NCBI RefSeq assembly: GCF_029428875.1
Contig: NZ_JAJSOO010000001.1
Span: 5,146,001-5,210,000 of the forward strand
Length of the DNA stretch: 64,000 nucleotides
Direction: 5' to 3'
Source of the DNA: Streptomyces sp. JH34
GTDB lineage: Bacteria; Actinomycetota; Actinomycetes; Streptomycetales; Streptomycetaceae
Below are positions 48,972 to 57,634 of the stretch, in pieces. The translations under genes and the position numbers were made by a program. Every line of letters starts with the position of its first letter. Within the stretch, counting starts at the first letter, position 1. Below the pieces are notes generated by a model that was given only the letters and a program-made list of their open reading frames with translations, ran no database searches and was not told the DNA's origin.

Positions 48972-50451
48972 CCGTCGGCGACCGGCCGCCGTCCTCGGCG
49001 CGCCCGTCGTCCGCGACCACGAGCCGCACCGCCGCACGCCCGTCGGCCAGCCGTGCCGTCGCGTCCACCTCCACCTCGACGGCCGACACCCCCTCCCGCC
49101 GGTGCGCGCCGGCGAGTGCCCCGCGCAGCACGTCGAGCAGTTCGCCGTCCACCGGCTCCGTCACCAGGGCGTCCACCGCGCCGGTGAACTGCACCGACGG
49201 CTGGAACCCGAGCACCGCCGCCGCGCCGCCCGTCTCCCTGAGGACCCGGCCGCGGAAGGTCGTGGGTGCTTCGGCGGGTGGTTGCTGGAGCGCGAAGATC
49301 GTGGTCCTGACCTCCTGGATGGTGGAGTCCAGCTCGTCGACCGCGTGTCCGAGCAGCTCGGCGGTCTCCGTGTCCCCGGCCAGGTCCCTGCGACGGGTCG
49401 ACTCCAGCATCATCTCCGTCGCGAACAGCCGCTGTACGACGAGATCGTGCAGGTCGCGGGCGATGCGGTCGCGGTCCTCGTAGACCGCCAGCTGCTCCCT
49501 GTAGTGCTGCGCGTCGGCCATCACCAGGGCGAGCGCGGCCTGGGAGGCGAACTGCGAGGCGAGCAGCCGGTCCATCGCCGTGTACGGGGCGCCACCGCGT
49601 CGGCGGGGCAGCGCGAGCGTGCCGATGAGCCGGCCCCCGCTCTGCAGGGGCAGCATCATGCTGGGCCCGTAGCGGGACCGTACCGGGGTCGTCATCCGTT
49701 CGTCCGTCGCGGAGTCCTCGATGAAGACCTCCTCGCCGCCCAGCAGCTGGACGAGGACGGGGGAGCCCGGCTCGATGGCCGTACCCACGATGCCCGCCGG
49801 GTCGTCGAGGGTGGAGGCGGCGACGATCTCCATCCCGCCGTCCGGGGTCGGCAGGAGGATCACCCCGGCCGCGGCTCCCGCCAGCACCCTGGCCCGCTCG
49901 GCGACCGTCGTCAGGGCGTCCGTCGTACCCGCTCCGGTCAGCAGCGCCCTGGTGACGGCGGCCGCCCCCTCGATCCAGTGCTCCCGCTGCCTCGCCGCCT
50001 CGTACAGGTGGGCGCCTCCGATCGCCGCGGCCGCCTGGGAGGCCAGCAGCCGCAGCAGCGCCAGTTCGGTGTCGGTGAAGCGGCCCGGTTCGTCCGCGGT
50101 GAGACAGAGGCTGCCGAGCACCTCGGTGTGGACCCGGACGGGCGCGCCCAGGAAGGAGCGCGCGGAGAGAGGGGCCGGCACGTCGCGGCGGTGCGGTCCC
50201 GCCGTCAGATCGTCGACGCGGACGGCCTGCGCGTCGTCCACGAGCGCCCCGAGCGCCCCTGTACGCCCGTCCAGGAGCGGACCCGCGGCGCGGCGTTCGT
50301 CGTCGGACATGCCGGCGGTGAACAGGTCGGTGACCCTGCGGTCCTCACCGTGGAGGAGGGCCAGGGCGCCGTGGCGCGCCCCGGCCAGCGCCGTGGCGGT
50401 GTCCACGATGTGCTGGAGGGTGGTCTTCAGGTCGAGGCCCGTCCCCGCCAC
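48949..50451 (-). CDS. GAF-domain histidine kinase with degenerate ATPase domain
   Basis: 500 residues from GTG 50451 after GGAGAGG. Two GAF domains (residues ~5-150 and ~165-312) precede a HisKA_3 motif, EDRDRIARDLHDLVVQRLFA with phospho-acceptor His335, as in DevS/DosT kinases. The ATP-binding part is odd: the N-box position reads LRGALAGAHRREG with no conserved Asn, the D-box survives as VVADDGRAED, and the chain ends about 10 residues later without the G2 box. It may not autophosphorylate, and might act as a ligand sensor or be phosphorylated in trans. It follows mbl by 19 bp, one operon. Confidence 0.85.
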   Translation of the reverse strand: MAGTGLDLKTTLQHIVDTATALAGARHGALALLHGEDRRVTDLFTAGMSDDERRAAGPLLDGRTGALGALVDDAQAVRVDDLTAGPHRRDVPAPLSARSFLGAPVRVHTEVLGSLCLTADEPGRFTDTELALLRLLASQAAAAIGGAHLYEAARQREHWIEGAAAVTRALLTGAGTTDALTTVAERARVLAGAAAGVILLPTPDGGMEIVAASTLDDPAGIVGTAIEPGSPVLVQLLGGEEVFIEDSATDERMTTPVRSRYGPSMMLPLQSGGRLIGTLALPRRRGGAPYTAMDRLLASQFASQAALALVMADAQHYREQLAVYEDRDRIARDLHDLVVQRLFATEMMLESTRRRDLAGDTETAELLGHAVDELDSTIQEVRTTIFALQQPPAEAPTTFRGRVLRETGGAAAVLGFQPSVQFTGAVDALVTEPVDGELLDVLRGALAGAHRREGVSAVEVEVDATARLADGRAAVRLVVADDGRAEDGGRSPTVIWQAPL

Positions 50452-50469
50452 CGGTGACCTCTCCGGCTC

Positions 50470-51507
50470 TCAGCCCGCGAGAGGGGTGAGGACCAGCGGC
50501 TGGACCGTGCCGTCCAGCATCGCGCCCAGCCCCAGGACGGAACAGACGTCCGGCCGTTCGGCGATGTTCACCGGCACGCCCGTCGCTTCGCGCAGCATCT
50601 GGTCGAACCCCGGCAGCAGGGCGCTTCCACCGACCATCATGATTCCGGACTCCGCGATGTCAGCCACCAGGTCGGGCGGGCAGTCGCGCAGCACCTTGCC
50701 CAGCCCGTCGAGCACGGCGGTGAGCGGGGCGTGGATCGCCTGGCGTACGGCTGCGGTGTCGACCTGCACCGAACGGGCCAGGCCGGTGGCCACGTCACGC
50801 CCGTGGATCTCCGTCACCGCCGGACCGTTGAGCGTGAGGCCGTTGCCCCGGAGCGCCAGTTGCAGGGGGCGCACCGACTGGCTGGGCAGCATCAGCTGGT
50901 GGTGCTGGCGCAGGTGCTGGATCACCGCGTTGTCGATGGCCTCGCCGCCGATCGGGATGCGTACGGCGGTCACGATCGAGCCGAGCGAGAGCACGGCGAT
51001 CTGGGTGGTCGCCGCCCCGCACACCATGATCATGGTGGCGGTCGGCTGCTCGACCGGCAGTCCGCAGCCGAGGGCCGCCGCGATCAGGGTGTCGACCAGC
51101 TCCACCCGCCGGGCCCCGAGCCCCACGAGTGTCTCCACGGTCGCGCGCTGGGCCAGCGGATCGGCGTCGTGCGGGGTGCAGGCGGCGGCCCGCAGCCGGG
51201 GCTTGCGGCGCAGCTGGCGGCGGAGCTTCTCGCCGAGCAGGTGCCGCAGCATGCGCTGCGCCATGTCGATGTCGACGACGGTCCCGCCCGAGACCGGGCG
51301 GGCCACCCGGATGTAGGCGGGCGTACGGCCGGTCATCTGTTCGGCGAGCGCGCCGACCGCGATGAGCGAGCCGGTGCGCGTGTTCACGGCGGCGACACTG
51401 GGCTCGTCGACGACGAGACCCACTCCCTTGACGAACACGCGGGTCCTCGAGGCCCCGAGATCGACGGCGATGTGGCAACGGCGCAACTGTTCGAGACTGA
51501 CGGTCAC
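50470..51507 (-). CDS. mbl: MreB-like actin homologue (Mbl)
   Basis: 345 residues from GTG 51507, after GGGAGA. Actin-fold marks: phosphate-1 IAVDLGASRTRVFVKGVG, phosphate-2 MIMVCGAATTQIAVLSLG and adenosine motif IMMVGGSALLPGFDQMLREA. Length equals MreB. Streptomyces carries MreB plus Mbl-type paralogues; in S. coelicolor, Mbl (SCO2451) contributes to spore-wall synthesis, and this gene's surroundings resemble that locus. No mreC/mreD genes adjoin it, which separates it from the main mre operon. The kinase-like gene is its downstream partner. Confidence 0.9.
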   Translation of the reverse strand: MTVSLEQLRRCHIAVDLGASRTRVFVKGVGLVVDEPSVAAVNTRTGSLIAVGALAEQMTGRTPAYIRVARPVSGGTVVDIDMAQRMLRHLLGEKLRRQLRRKPRLRAAACTPHDADPLAQRATVETLVGLGARRVELVDTLIAAALGCGLPVEQPTATMIMVCGAATTQIAVLSLGSIVTAVRIPIGGEAIDNAVIQHLRQHHQLMLPSQSVRPLQLALRGNGLTLNGPAVTEIHGRDVATGLARSVQVDTAAVRQAIHAPLTAVLDGLGKVLRDCPPDLVADIAESGIMMVGGSALLPGFDQMLREATGVPVNIAERPDVCSVLGLGAMLDGTVQPLVLTPLAG

Positions 51508-51640
51508 GGCAAGGTCTCCCGAGAGCGCTGGCGGCGGGCACCGGCGGCAGCCGGTCCTCCCTGCATCGTCACGCCGCGGCGGGGGAGGCGCGCGTTGGGT
51601 GGGCCGTAGGGGGGAACCGGAGCTGACGGCGCGACAGATC

Positions 51641-52213
51641 TCAGGCGAAGCGCGGCAGCAGTCGCTGGAACAGCCCCCAGGTGAACTCCGCGACACAGGG
51701 CCGCCCGTCGGCCGGATCGGTGAAGGCCAGTGCCCAGCGGGTCGGCGCGCTGCCCTCCATGGGCCGCACCGGGGCGAAGGCCCTGGCCACCTCGTCCACG
51801 GTGCAGGACCAGGGGCGCAGGTCGGCGGCCGTGCGCGGCTCGGGGTCCGCCGAACCGGGGGCGCGGACGAGCCATTCGTTCCACACCGCTCCACCGGGAC
51901 CCGCCATCACCTCGAACCGCAGGTCCGGCCAGAGCGGCAGCGGCCACAGCAGCGCGTCGCACTCCAGGTCGCCGACCTTGCGGCGTACGGACGACTCGGG
52001 CTCACCCAGGACGGAGCGGTAGCGGCGCAGTGCCCCCCTGCCGCGCGGGGCGCGCAGCATCGCCTGCCAGCGGCGGTTCGCCTCCCGCATGTCGGCGAGC
52101 GACGCGCTCAGTTCGTGACGGGCGTCCTCCACGAGGTCCGGCTGGTGGTCGGCCATCCGGCGCAGCAGGACGAGCTGGAACTGGAGAGGCCCGAACGGGA
52201 CGGGAGCGGTCAT
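51641..52213 (-). CDS. Hypothetical conserved protein (190 aa)
   Basis: ATG 52213 (MTAPVPFGPLQFQLVLLRRM); an in-frame ATG nine bases upstream is an alternative. The protein is soluble with helices in the first 70 residues (LVEDARHELSASLADMREAN) and a Trp-rich second half (WPDLRFEVMAGPGGAVWNEW). No family is recognised. It is divergent from the zinc-ribbon membrane protein and about 130 bp upstream of mbl on the same strand. Confidence 0.7.
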   Translation of the reverse strand: MTAPVPFGPLQFQLVLLRRMADHQPDLVEDARHELSASLADMREANRRWQAMLRAPRGRGALRRYRSVLGEPESSVRRKVGDLECDALLWPLPLWPDLRFEVMAGPGGAVWNEWLVRAPGSADPEPRTAADLRPWSCTVDEVARAFAPVRPMEGSAPTRWALAFTDPADGRPCVAEFTWGLFQRLLPRFA

Positions 52214-52336
52214 GGAACCCATCCTGCCGCGTGTCACGAGCAGGGGACGTCGCGCATCGGAGTCCCGCATTCCACACAGGATCCTCACCTGTGTGCCTTC
52301 CTGTGGCGTTCCCCGGCCGTCTAGTCTGCGGGCGCG

Positions 52337-53035
52337 ATGGATTACTGTCACCCGTGCCAACGGCACCTCAACGGGGCGCTCGCCTGCGCCGGTTGCGGGA
52401 CACCCGCCGACGCGCTGGCCCCCTACGCCGTCGTCGCCGAACGCTCGAGCCGCGCCGCGGAGCCCGCCGGGGAGACCCCGGAAGCCGCCGACGCCGGCGG
52501 CCACCGTCGCCGTGCCCGGGGCGCCACCCGGCGGCGCGGCCGTCGTACGCACCGCCGGCGCGGCCGCGCGCTGCTCCTGACGGCGGTGGGTGTGGTGCTC
52601 GCGCTGGGTGCGCTCAGTCTGGCCGAGCTGGCCATGGAGCCCGGTGGCGACAGCGGGGCCTCGGAGTACGTCAGCGAGGCGACGTCCTCCGCCACGGAGC
52701 CCTTTCCGTCGGCCTCGTCGAGCACGGAGCCCGACGAACCCGGTCCGGTGGACGTGCCCACCGTGGCGCCGGTCACCGATTCCCACTCGGCCACGGCGAC
52801 GGAGGGTCCCGTCGTCGACGGGGCGACCGGGGCCGCCTCTCAGGCGCCCGCGCCCGTGGAGACCTCGGCTTCCGTGCCGGCACCGGGCACACCGGATCCG
52901 GAGGTGACCGGGTCACCGGCCGAGCCGCCGGGCCCGGGCACCCCGTCGGCGGATCCCACGCAACCGGAGCCCTCGGAGGAACCCACTCCCACGCCGACGC
53001 CCACCGAGACCTGCCGATGGTGGATCTTCTGCTGA
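52337..53035 (+). CDS. SCO2400-like zinc-ribbon membrane protein
   Basis: 232 residues. The front MDYCHPCQRHLNGALACAGC has CxxC-x9-CxxC and can bind zinc. An Arg-rich stretch (residues ~54-80) precedes one membrane span (about 81-100, LLLTAVGVVLALGALSLAEL), followed by ~115 residues rich in Pro, Thr, Ser and Glu and a terminal CRWWIFC. The arrangement suggests an inner ribbon, one helix and an extended outer stalk. I recall a widespread Streptomyces family named after SCO2400; no function is known to me. Confidence 0.82.
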   Translation: MDYCHPCQRHLNGALACAGCGTPADALAPYAVVAERSSRAAEPAGETPEAADAGGHRRRARGATRRRGRRTHRRRGRALLLTAVGVVLALGALSLAELAMEPGGDSGASEYVSEATSSATEPFPSASSSTEPDEPGPVDVPTVAPVTDSHSATATEGPVVDGATGAASQAPAPVETSASVPAPGTPDPEVTGSPAEPPGPGTPSADPTQPEPSEEPTPTPTPTETCRWWIFC

Positions 53036-53128
53036 CGCGGCGCTGACGGGGGCTGACGCGGTCCGACCCGGGTCCGACGCGGTCTGACCCCGGTTCGAAG
53101 CAGGGCTCACGCGGGCTCGGCGCTCCGG

Positions 53129-53563
53129 TCAGGCGGCGTCCTCGCCGAGCATCCGGCGCAGCAGGTCGCGCAGTACCGTGCGCTCCGCCTCCGACAGCTC
53201 GGCGAGCGGCTCCCGCGCGAAGTCCAGCGCTTCCCGCAGCTGCTCCGCCGTCCGGATGCCCTCCTCGGTCGGGGCGGCGAGCTTCACCCGCCGGTCCGCC
53301 GGGTCCGGGCGGCGTTCCACCAGGCCACGGAGCTCCAGCCGGTCGACTATGCCCGTGATGTTGGACGGTTCACACTTCAGCTTCCGGGCGACCTTGCGCA
53401 TGGGCATCGGCTGCAGCGAGAGCAGCCCGAGGACCCTGGCCTGCGCGCCGGTCAGCGCGTGCGTGGCCGCGGCCCGGTCGTACTCCTCGTGGTAGCGCGC
53501 CACGACTCCGCCGATGAGCTGGATGACGTCGAGGGTGAGCGGGTCGGTTCGCGAGGAGGCCAT
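53129..53563 (-). CDS. MarR-family transcriptional regulator
   Basis: 144 residues. The winged helix reads VARKLKCEPSNITGIVDRLE, LRGLVERRPDPADRRVKLAA. One Cys lies in the HTH (KLKCEPS); the N-terminal Cys of OhrR is missing, so it is probably not the ohr regulator despite ohr 2 kb away. It is divergent from an oxidoreductase, and a short palindrome sits in the shared promoter. Control of itself and of that oxidoreductase is the likely role. Confidence 0.9.
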   Translation of the reverse strand: MASSRTDPLTLDVIQLIGGVVARYHEEYDRAAATHALTGAQARVLGLLSLQPMPMRKVARKLKCEPSNITGIVDRLELRGLVERRPDPADRRVKLAAPTEEGIRTAEQLREALDFAREPLAELSEAERTVLRDLLRRMLGEDAA

Positions 53564-53584
53564 GACACCCAGGGTACCGAATTA

Positions 53585-53593
53585 CTTGACAAG
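53585..53593. promoter_or_regulatory. MarR-type operator core
   Basis: CTTG-A-CAAG is a small palindrome within an AT-rich patch (AATTACTTGACAAGGTGAAA), 22 bases from the marR start and 84 bases before the oxidoreductase start. TTGACA also reads as a -35 box, so binding would block the promoter. Confidence 0.6.
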
Positions 53594-53676
53594 GTGAAAT
53601 ATCTGGACGCATGGTTGTTTCACGTCCTGAAGCTTTTCGCTTCGCCCCCGTACGACATCGAGGAGAACCCGAGCCC

Positions 53677-54696
53677 ATGTCTGCACTTCCCACGTCCAGC
53701 CGCGAATGGCACCTCGTCGCCCGCCCGCACGGCTGGCCCGAGCCCACGGATTTCGCGCTGCGCGAGGCGCCGGTGTCCGCCCCCGGTGAGGGCCGCGTCC
53801 TCGTCCGCAACCTCCACTTCTCGGTCGACCCCTACATGCGCGGCCGGATGAACGACGTGAAGTCCTACACCCCGCCCTTCAAGCTCGACCACCCCATGGA
53901 CGGCGGCGCGGTCGGCGAGGTCATCGCGTCGAACGCCGAGGGCTTCGCCGTGGGCGACCACGTCCTGCACGGTCTCGGCTGGCGCGAGTACGCCGACGTC
54001 CCGGCCAAGCACGCGGTCAAGGTCGACGCCTCGCTGGCCCCGCTGTCCGCCTACCTCGGCGTGCTCGGCATGACCGGGCTCACCGCCTACGCCGGCCTGT
54101 TCGACGTCGCCTCCTTCAAGGAGGGTGACGCGGTCTTCGTCTCCGGCGCGGCCGGTGCGGTCGGCAGCCAGGTCGGCCAGATGGCGAAGCTCAAGGGCGC
54201 CTCCCGGGTCATCGGCTCGGCCGGCTCCGACGAGAAGGTCAAGCTCCTCACCGAGGAGTACGGCTTCGACGCGGCCTTCAACTACAAGAACGGCCCCGTC
54301 CGCGAGCAGCTCGCAGAGGCCGCCCCCGACGGCATCGACGTCTACTTCGACAACGTCGGCGGTGAGCACCTGGAAGCCGCGATCTCCTCGATGAACGTCC
54401 ACGGCCGGGCCACCATCTGCGGGATGATCGCCCAGTACAACGCCACGGAGCCCACCCCGGGCCCGCGCAACCTGGCGCTCGTCATCGGCAAGCGGCTGCG
54501 CCTGCAGGGCATGCTCGTCGGCGACCACGCCGATCTCCAGCCGCAGTTCGTCCAGGAGGTGGCCGGCTGGCTGGCCTCCGGCGAGCTGAAGTACAACGAG
54601 ACGAAGGTCCAGGGCATCGAGAACGCCTACGACGCCTTCGTCGGCCTGCTGCGCGGCGAGAACACCGGCAAGATGATCGTCTCGCTGGACGCCTGA
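53677..54696 (+). CDS. NADP-dependent medium-chain oxidoreductase (LTB4 dehydrogenase/CurA-like)
   Basis: 339 residues. It lacks zinc ligands and has SVDPYMRGRMNDVKSYTPPF at the front, the nucleotide motif FVSGAAGAVGSQVGQMAKLK, GSAGSDEKVKLL for the NADP phosphate, and VDVYFDNVGGEHLEAAISSM-like text (IDVYFDNVGGEHLEAA). These are hallmarks of alkenal/one oxidoreductases that reduce the double bond of alpha,beta-unsaturated carbonyls. It is divergent from the MarR gene, fitting induction by reactive electrophiles. A hairpin terminator follows. Confidence 0.92.
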   Translation: MSALPTSSREWHLVARPHGWPEPTDFALREAPVSAPGEGRVLVRNLHFSVDPYMRGRMNDVKSYTPPFKLDHPMDGGAVGEVIASNAEGFAVGDHVLHGLGWREYADVPAKHAVKVDASLAPLSAYLGVLGMTGLTAYAGLFDVASFKEGDAVFVSGAAGAVGSQVGQMAKLKGASRVIGSAGSDEKVKLLTEEYGFDAAFNYKNGPVREQLAEAAPDGIDVYFDNVGGEHLEAAISSMNVHGRATICGMIAQYNATEPTPGPRNLALVIGKRLRLQGMLVGDHADLQPQFVQEVAGWLASGELKYNETKVQGIENAYDAFVGLLRGENTGKMIVSLDA

Positions 54697-54716
54697 CGGC
54701 TCCCGGCCCGGTTCGT

Positions 54717-54743
54717 GGCCGTCGCGCGAATCCCGCGACGGCC
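54717..54743. terminator. Hairpin terminator between convergent genes
   Basis: GGCCGTCGCG pairs with CGCGACGGCC across a seven-base loop, 20 bases after the oxidoreductase stop. It may also serve the convergent gene at 54786. Confidence 0.8.
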
Positions 54744-54785
54744 GCGGGCCGGGCCGTCGTCGTCCGCCGCCGCCCGTCGGGCCCG

Positions 54786-55259
54786 TCACCGAGCCGGGCG
54801 GTCCGAGGGCGGCCACACGTACGGAAGGTCGGGCGGCACGTCGGGGAACAGCGGCCGGTAGTAATCGGGGTCCTTGCGCACCAGTGCGGAGCGATGGCTC
54901 TCGTGCAGTGCCTCGTCACCCAGCCACGGGGGCAGTTCCCCCGCCGCCGCGAGCTCCGCGGCCGACCGGACGGCGGTGCGCCCGAGCGACCCGGCGAGGT
55001 CCGCGCGCAGGGTCGTGGCGCAGGTGTCCGCCCTGCCCCCGGTGGTCCACACGGCGCACACGTCCAAGCCGTACCGCACGAGTGCCTCCTCGTACCCGGT
55101 CCACATCCGGACCGCGGGGTGGTGGCGCCAGCCGTAGCCGGGGACGGTGAGTCCCCGCAGCACCTGGATCGCCTCGACCCGCTGCTTGCCCAGTCTGCGG
55201 GGGTCCAGCGCGGCGGCGCTCGTGACGAAATCGGCGTACGGCAGGAATGTCTGCATCAT
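54786..55259 (-). CDS. MSMEG_6728-type protein, possible pyrimidine-dimer DNA glycosylase
   Basis: 157 residues. MQTFLPYADFVTSAAALDPR followed by RLGKQRVEAIQVLRGL and PGYGWRHHPAVRMWTGYEEA match an actinobacterial family related to T4 endonuclease V (Pyr_excise). The LDxRRLGKQRVE stretch is shared with it, but I cannot map the catalytic residues. DNA repair is a reasonable but unproven role. It converges with the oxidoreductase and is divergent from ohr. Confidence 0.75.
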   Translation of the reverse strand: MMQTFLPYADFVTSAAALDPRRLGKQRVEAIQVLRGLTVPGYGWRHHPAVRMWTGYEEALVRYGLDVCAVWTTGGRADTCATTLRADLAGSLGRTAVRSAAELAAAGELPPWLGDEALHESHRSALVRKDPDYYRPLFPDVPPDLPYVWPPSDRPAR

Positions 55260-55382
55260 CCATCCCTATCCCGTGCGCGCCCGGCGGCGGTCCCGCCCGC
55301 GCGCCGTCACCCGTTAGGCTCGGCCCAGGCCGTCGCGGTCGTGGGCGCGAGCCGCGGCGCATCAGCAGGAGGAATCACCGGT

Positions 55383-55811
55383 ATGACGATCCAGCACATA
55401 GACGTGGCCTACACCGCCGTCGCCACCGCCGAGAACGGCCGTGACGGCCGTGTCTCCACCGACGACGGCAAGCTCGACGTCGTGGTCAACCCGCCGAAGG
55501 AGATGGGCGGCAGCGGCGCGGGGACCAACCCCGAGCAGCTCTTCGCGGCCGGCTACAGCGCCTGCTTCCAGGGTGCGCTCGGCGTGGTCGCCCGTCAGGA
55601 GAAGGCCGACATCACGGGTTCGACGGTGACCGCGTCGGTCTCCATCGGAAAGACCGAGGCGGGTGGCTTCGGCCTGGAGGTCGCGATCAGCGCCTCCATC
55701 CCGAACGTCGACACGGCCACCGCGCAGGCGCTCGTCGAGAAGGCGCACCAGGTGTGCCCGTACTCGAACGCCACCCGGGGCAACATCAAGGTCGAGCTGT
55801 CGGCCGGCTGA
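55383..55811 (+). CDS. ohr: Organic hydroperoxide resistance protein
   Basis: 142 residues of the Ohr/OsmC fold. Catalytic Cys61 in FAAGYSACFQGAL and Cys125 in AHQVCPYSNATRGN form the redox pair; Arg in the front segment (GRDGRVST) completes the site. Ohr reduces organic and lipid hydroperoxides with dihydrolipoyl thiols. ATG 55383 follows AGGAGGAAT. No OhrR-type MarR with an N-terminal Cys is next to it. Confidence 0.95.
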   Translation: MTIQHIDVAYTAVATAENGRDGRVSTDDGKLDVVVNPPKEMGGSGAGTNPEQLFAAGYSACFQGALGVVARQEKADITGSTVTASVSIGKTEAGGFGLEVAISASIPNVDTATAQALVEKAHQVCPYSNATRGNIKVELSAG

Positions 55812-55834
55812 GCTCCAGCTCCTCGCACACGCCC

Positions 55835-55870
55835 GAGGGCCGCATCCCGTCACGGGGATGCGGCCCTCGG
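55835..55870 (+). terminator. Terminator after ohr
   Basis: CGAGGGCCGCATCCC pairs with GGGATGCGGCCCTCG around a six-base loop, a perfect 15-bp stem 24 bases after the stop. Confidence 0.9.
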
Positions 55871-55915
55871 CCGTGTGCGGCCGTCCCGCATCAGGAAGAG
55901 CGCGCGCAAGGGCAT

Positions 55916-55982
55916 TGACTGCCGCGGAGGTTGAAAACTACGGTCCGTTCGAGTTCACGATCAGCATCCGAAATATCGAACG
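55916..55982 (+). promoter_or_regulatory. Putative promoter and operator of abfA
   Basis: TTGACT at 55916-55921 and CTACGGT about 17 bases later look like -35 and -10 boxes. Downstream, CGTTCGA (55946-55952) and TCGAACG (55976-55982) form a separated inverted repeat just before the AAGGAAG ribosome binding site, where a sugar repressor could bind. Confidence 0.5.
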
Positions 55983-55994
55983 AGTAAGGAAGCC

Positions 55995-57512
55995 ATGACC
56001 CGCACCGCGCGCTTCACCCTCGACCCGGCCTTCACCGTCGGCGACGTGGACCCCCGGCTCTTCGGCTCCTTCGTCGAGCACCTCGGCCGCTGCGTCTACG
56101 ACGGCATCTTCGAGCCCGGCCACCCGTCGGCGGACGAGGCCGGACTGCGCACCGACGTCCTGGACCTCGTCCGCGAACTCGGCGTCACCGCGATCCGCTA
56201 CCCGGGTGGCAACTTCGTCTCCGGCTACCGCTGGGAGGACAGTGTCGGCCCCGCCGACGAACGCCCCCGCCGTCTCGACCTCGCGTGGCGCTCCACCGAG
56301 ACGAATCGTTTCGGCCTCTCGGAGTACATCGACTTCCTCCGGAAGGTCGGCCCGCAGGCCGAACCGATGCTCGCGGTCAACCTCGGCACCCGCGGCGTCC
56401 AGGAGGCCATCCAGCTCCAGGAGTACGCCAACCACCCGTCCGGCACCGAACTCTCCGACCGCCGCGTCGCGCACGGCGACAAGGACCCCTTCGGGATCAA
56501 GCTGTGGTGTCTGGGCAACGAGATGGACGGCCCGTGGCAGACCGGGCACAAGACCGCCGAGGAGTACGGGCGGCTCGCCGCCGAGACGGCGCGCGCGATG
56601 CGGCAGATCGATCCGTCGGTCCAGCTCGTCGCCTGCGGGTCCTCCAGCCGCGCCATGCCGACCTTCGCGGCATGGGAGGCGACGGTCCTCGCCGAGACCT
56701 ACGACGTCGTCGACTACGTCTCGCTGCACGCCTACTACGAGGAGACCGACGGCGACCGCGACTCCTTCCTCGCCTCGGCCGTCGACATGGAGTCCTTCAT
56801 CGAGAGCGTCGTCGCGACCTGCGACCACGTGGGGGCACGCCTCAAGTCGCCGAAGAAGATCAACCTCTCCTTCGACGAGTGGAACGTCTGGTACATGAGC
56901 CGCTTCCAGAAGGAAGCGGAGGAGAACCCGCTCGACTGGCCCGAGGCGCCCCGGCTGCTGGAGGACAACTACAGCGTCACCGACGCCGTCGTCTTCGGCA
57001 GCCTGCTCATCGCGCTGCTGCGCCACGCGGACCGGGTGACCGTCGCCTGTCTCGCCCAGCTGGTCAACGTGATCGCGCCGATCATGACCGAGCCAGGCGG
57101 GCCCGCCTGGCGTCAGACCACCTTCTTCCCCTTCGCCCAGGCCGCGCGGTACGGGCGGGGCCAGGTCCTGGACGTGCGGGTGGACTCGCCGACGTACGGG
57201 ACGGCGAAGTACGGCGAGACGGACCTGCTGCACGCCACCGCCGTACGCGACCCGGAGACGGGCGCCGTCACCGTCTTCGCCGTCAACCGCAGCCAGGACG
57301 CGGCACTGCCGCTCGAAGTCGCCCTGACCGGGATGGACCTGGACCGGGTCGTCGAGCACCTGGTGGTGGCCGACGCCGACCCGGAGGCGCGGAACACCCT
57401 CGCCGAGCCCGAGCGGGTCGTGCCCCACGCCGCCGAGGGCACGGAGCTGTCCGGCGGAACGCTGAAGGCCGTGCTGGAGCCGCTGTCCTGGAACGTGATC
57501 CGGCTGGTCTGA
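55995..57512 (+). CDS. abfA: GH51 alpha-L-arabinofuranosidase
   Basis: 505 residues, full length for intracellular GH51. The acid/base Glu176 is in LWCLGNEMDGPWQ and the nucleophile Glu295 in LSFDEWNVWY; TAIRYPGGNFVSGYRWEDSV and the C-terminal beta domain are also typical. It removes terminal arabinofuranose from arabino-oligosaccharides. No signal peptide is present, so it acts on imported oligosaccharides. It stands close to the sugar ABC importer and mutarotase, which fits arabinose use. Confidence 0.95.
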   Translation: MTRTARFTLDPAFTVGDVDPRLFGSFVEHLGRCVYDGIFEPGHPSADEAGLRTDVLDLVRELGVTAIRYPGGNFVSGYRWEDSVGPADERPRRLDLAWRSTETNRFGLSEYIDFLRKVGPQAEPMLAVNLGTRGVQEAIQLQEYANHPSGTELSDRRVAHGDKDPFGIKLWCLGNEMDGPWQTGHKTAEEYGRLAAETARAMRQIDPSVQLVACGSSSRAMPTFAAWEATVLAETYDVVDYVSLHAYYEETDGDRDSFLASAVDMESFIESVVATCDHVGARLKSPKKINLSFDEWNVWYMSRFQKEAEENPLDWPEAPRLLEDNYSVTDAVVFGSLLIALLRHADRVTVACLAQLVNVIAPIMTEPGGPAWRQTTFFPFAQAARYGRGQVLDVRVDSPTYGTAKYGETDLLHATAVRDPETGAVTVFAVNRSQDAALPLEVALTGMDLDRVVEHLVVADADPEARNTLAEPERVVPHAAEGTELSGGTLKAVLEPLSWNVIRLV

Positions 57513-57634
57513 GTGCTGGTTCCTGACGTGGGGCGCCCGCGCTGCTCTCATGCCGTCCCGATCGTCCGGGGCGCCCCCGAGGCCGGACGTGGGGTCTGCT
57601 TCTTCCGGAGCGGCCCGAACCGGAGGGTGACCTG

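Noticed and set aside
53035-53110. Short GACGCGGTC/CCGACCCGGG tandem-like repeats between two convergent genes
   Set aside because: Copies are only about 10-20 bases and irregular; likely low-complexity GC sequence rather than a functional array.
53129-55811. MarR gene as OhrR partner of ohr
   Set aside because: The N-terminal sensing Cys of OhrR is absent, and the gene is divergent from an oxidoreductase rather than from ohr.
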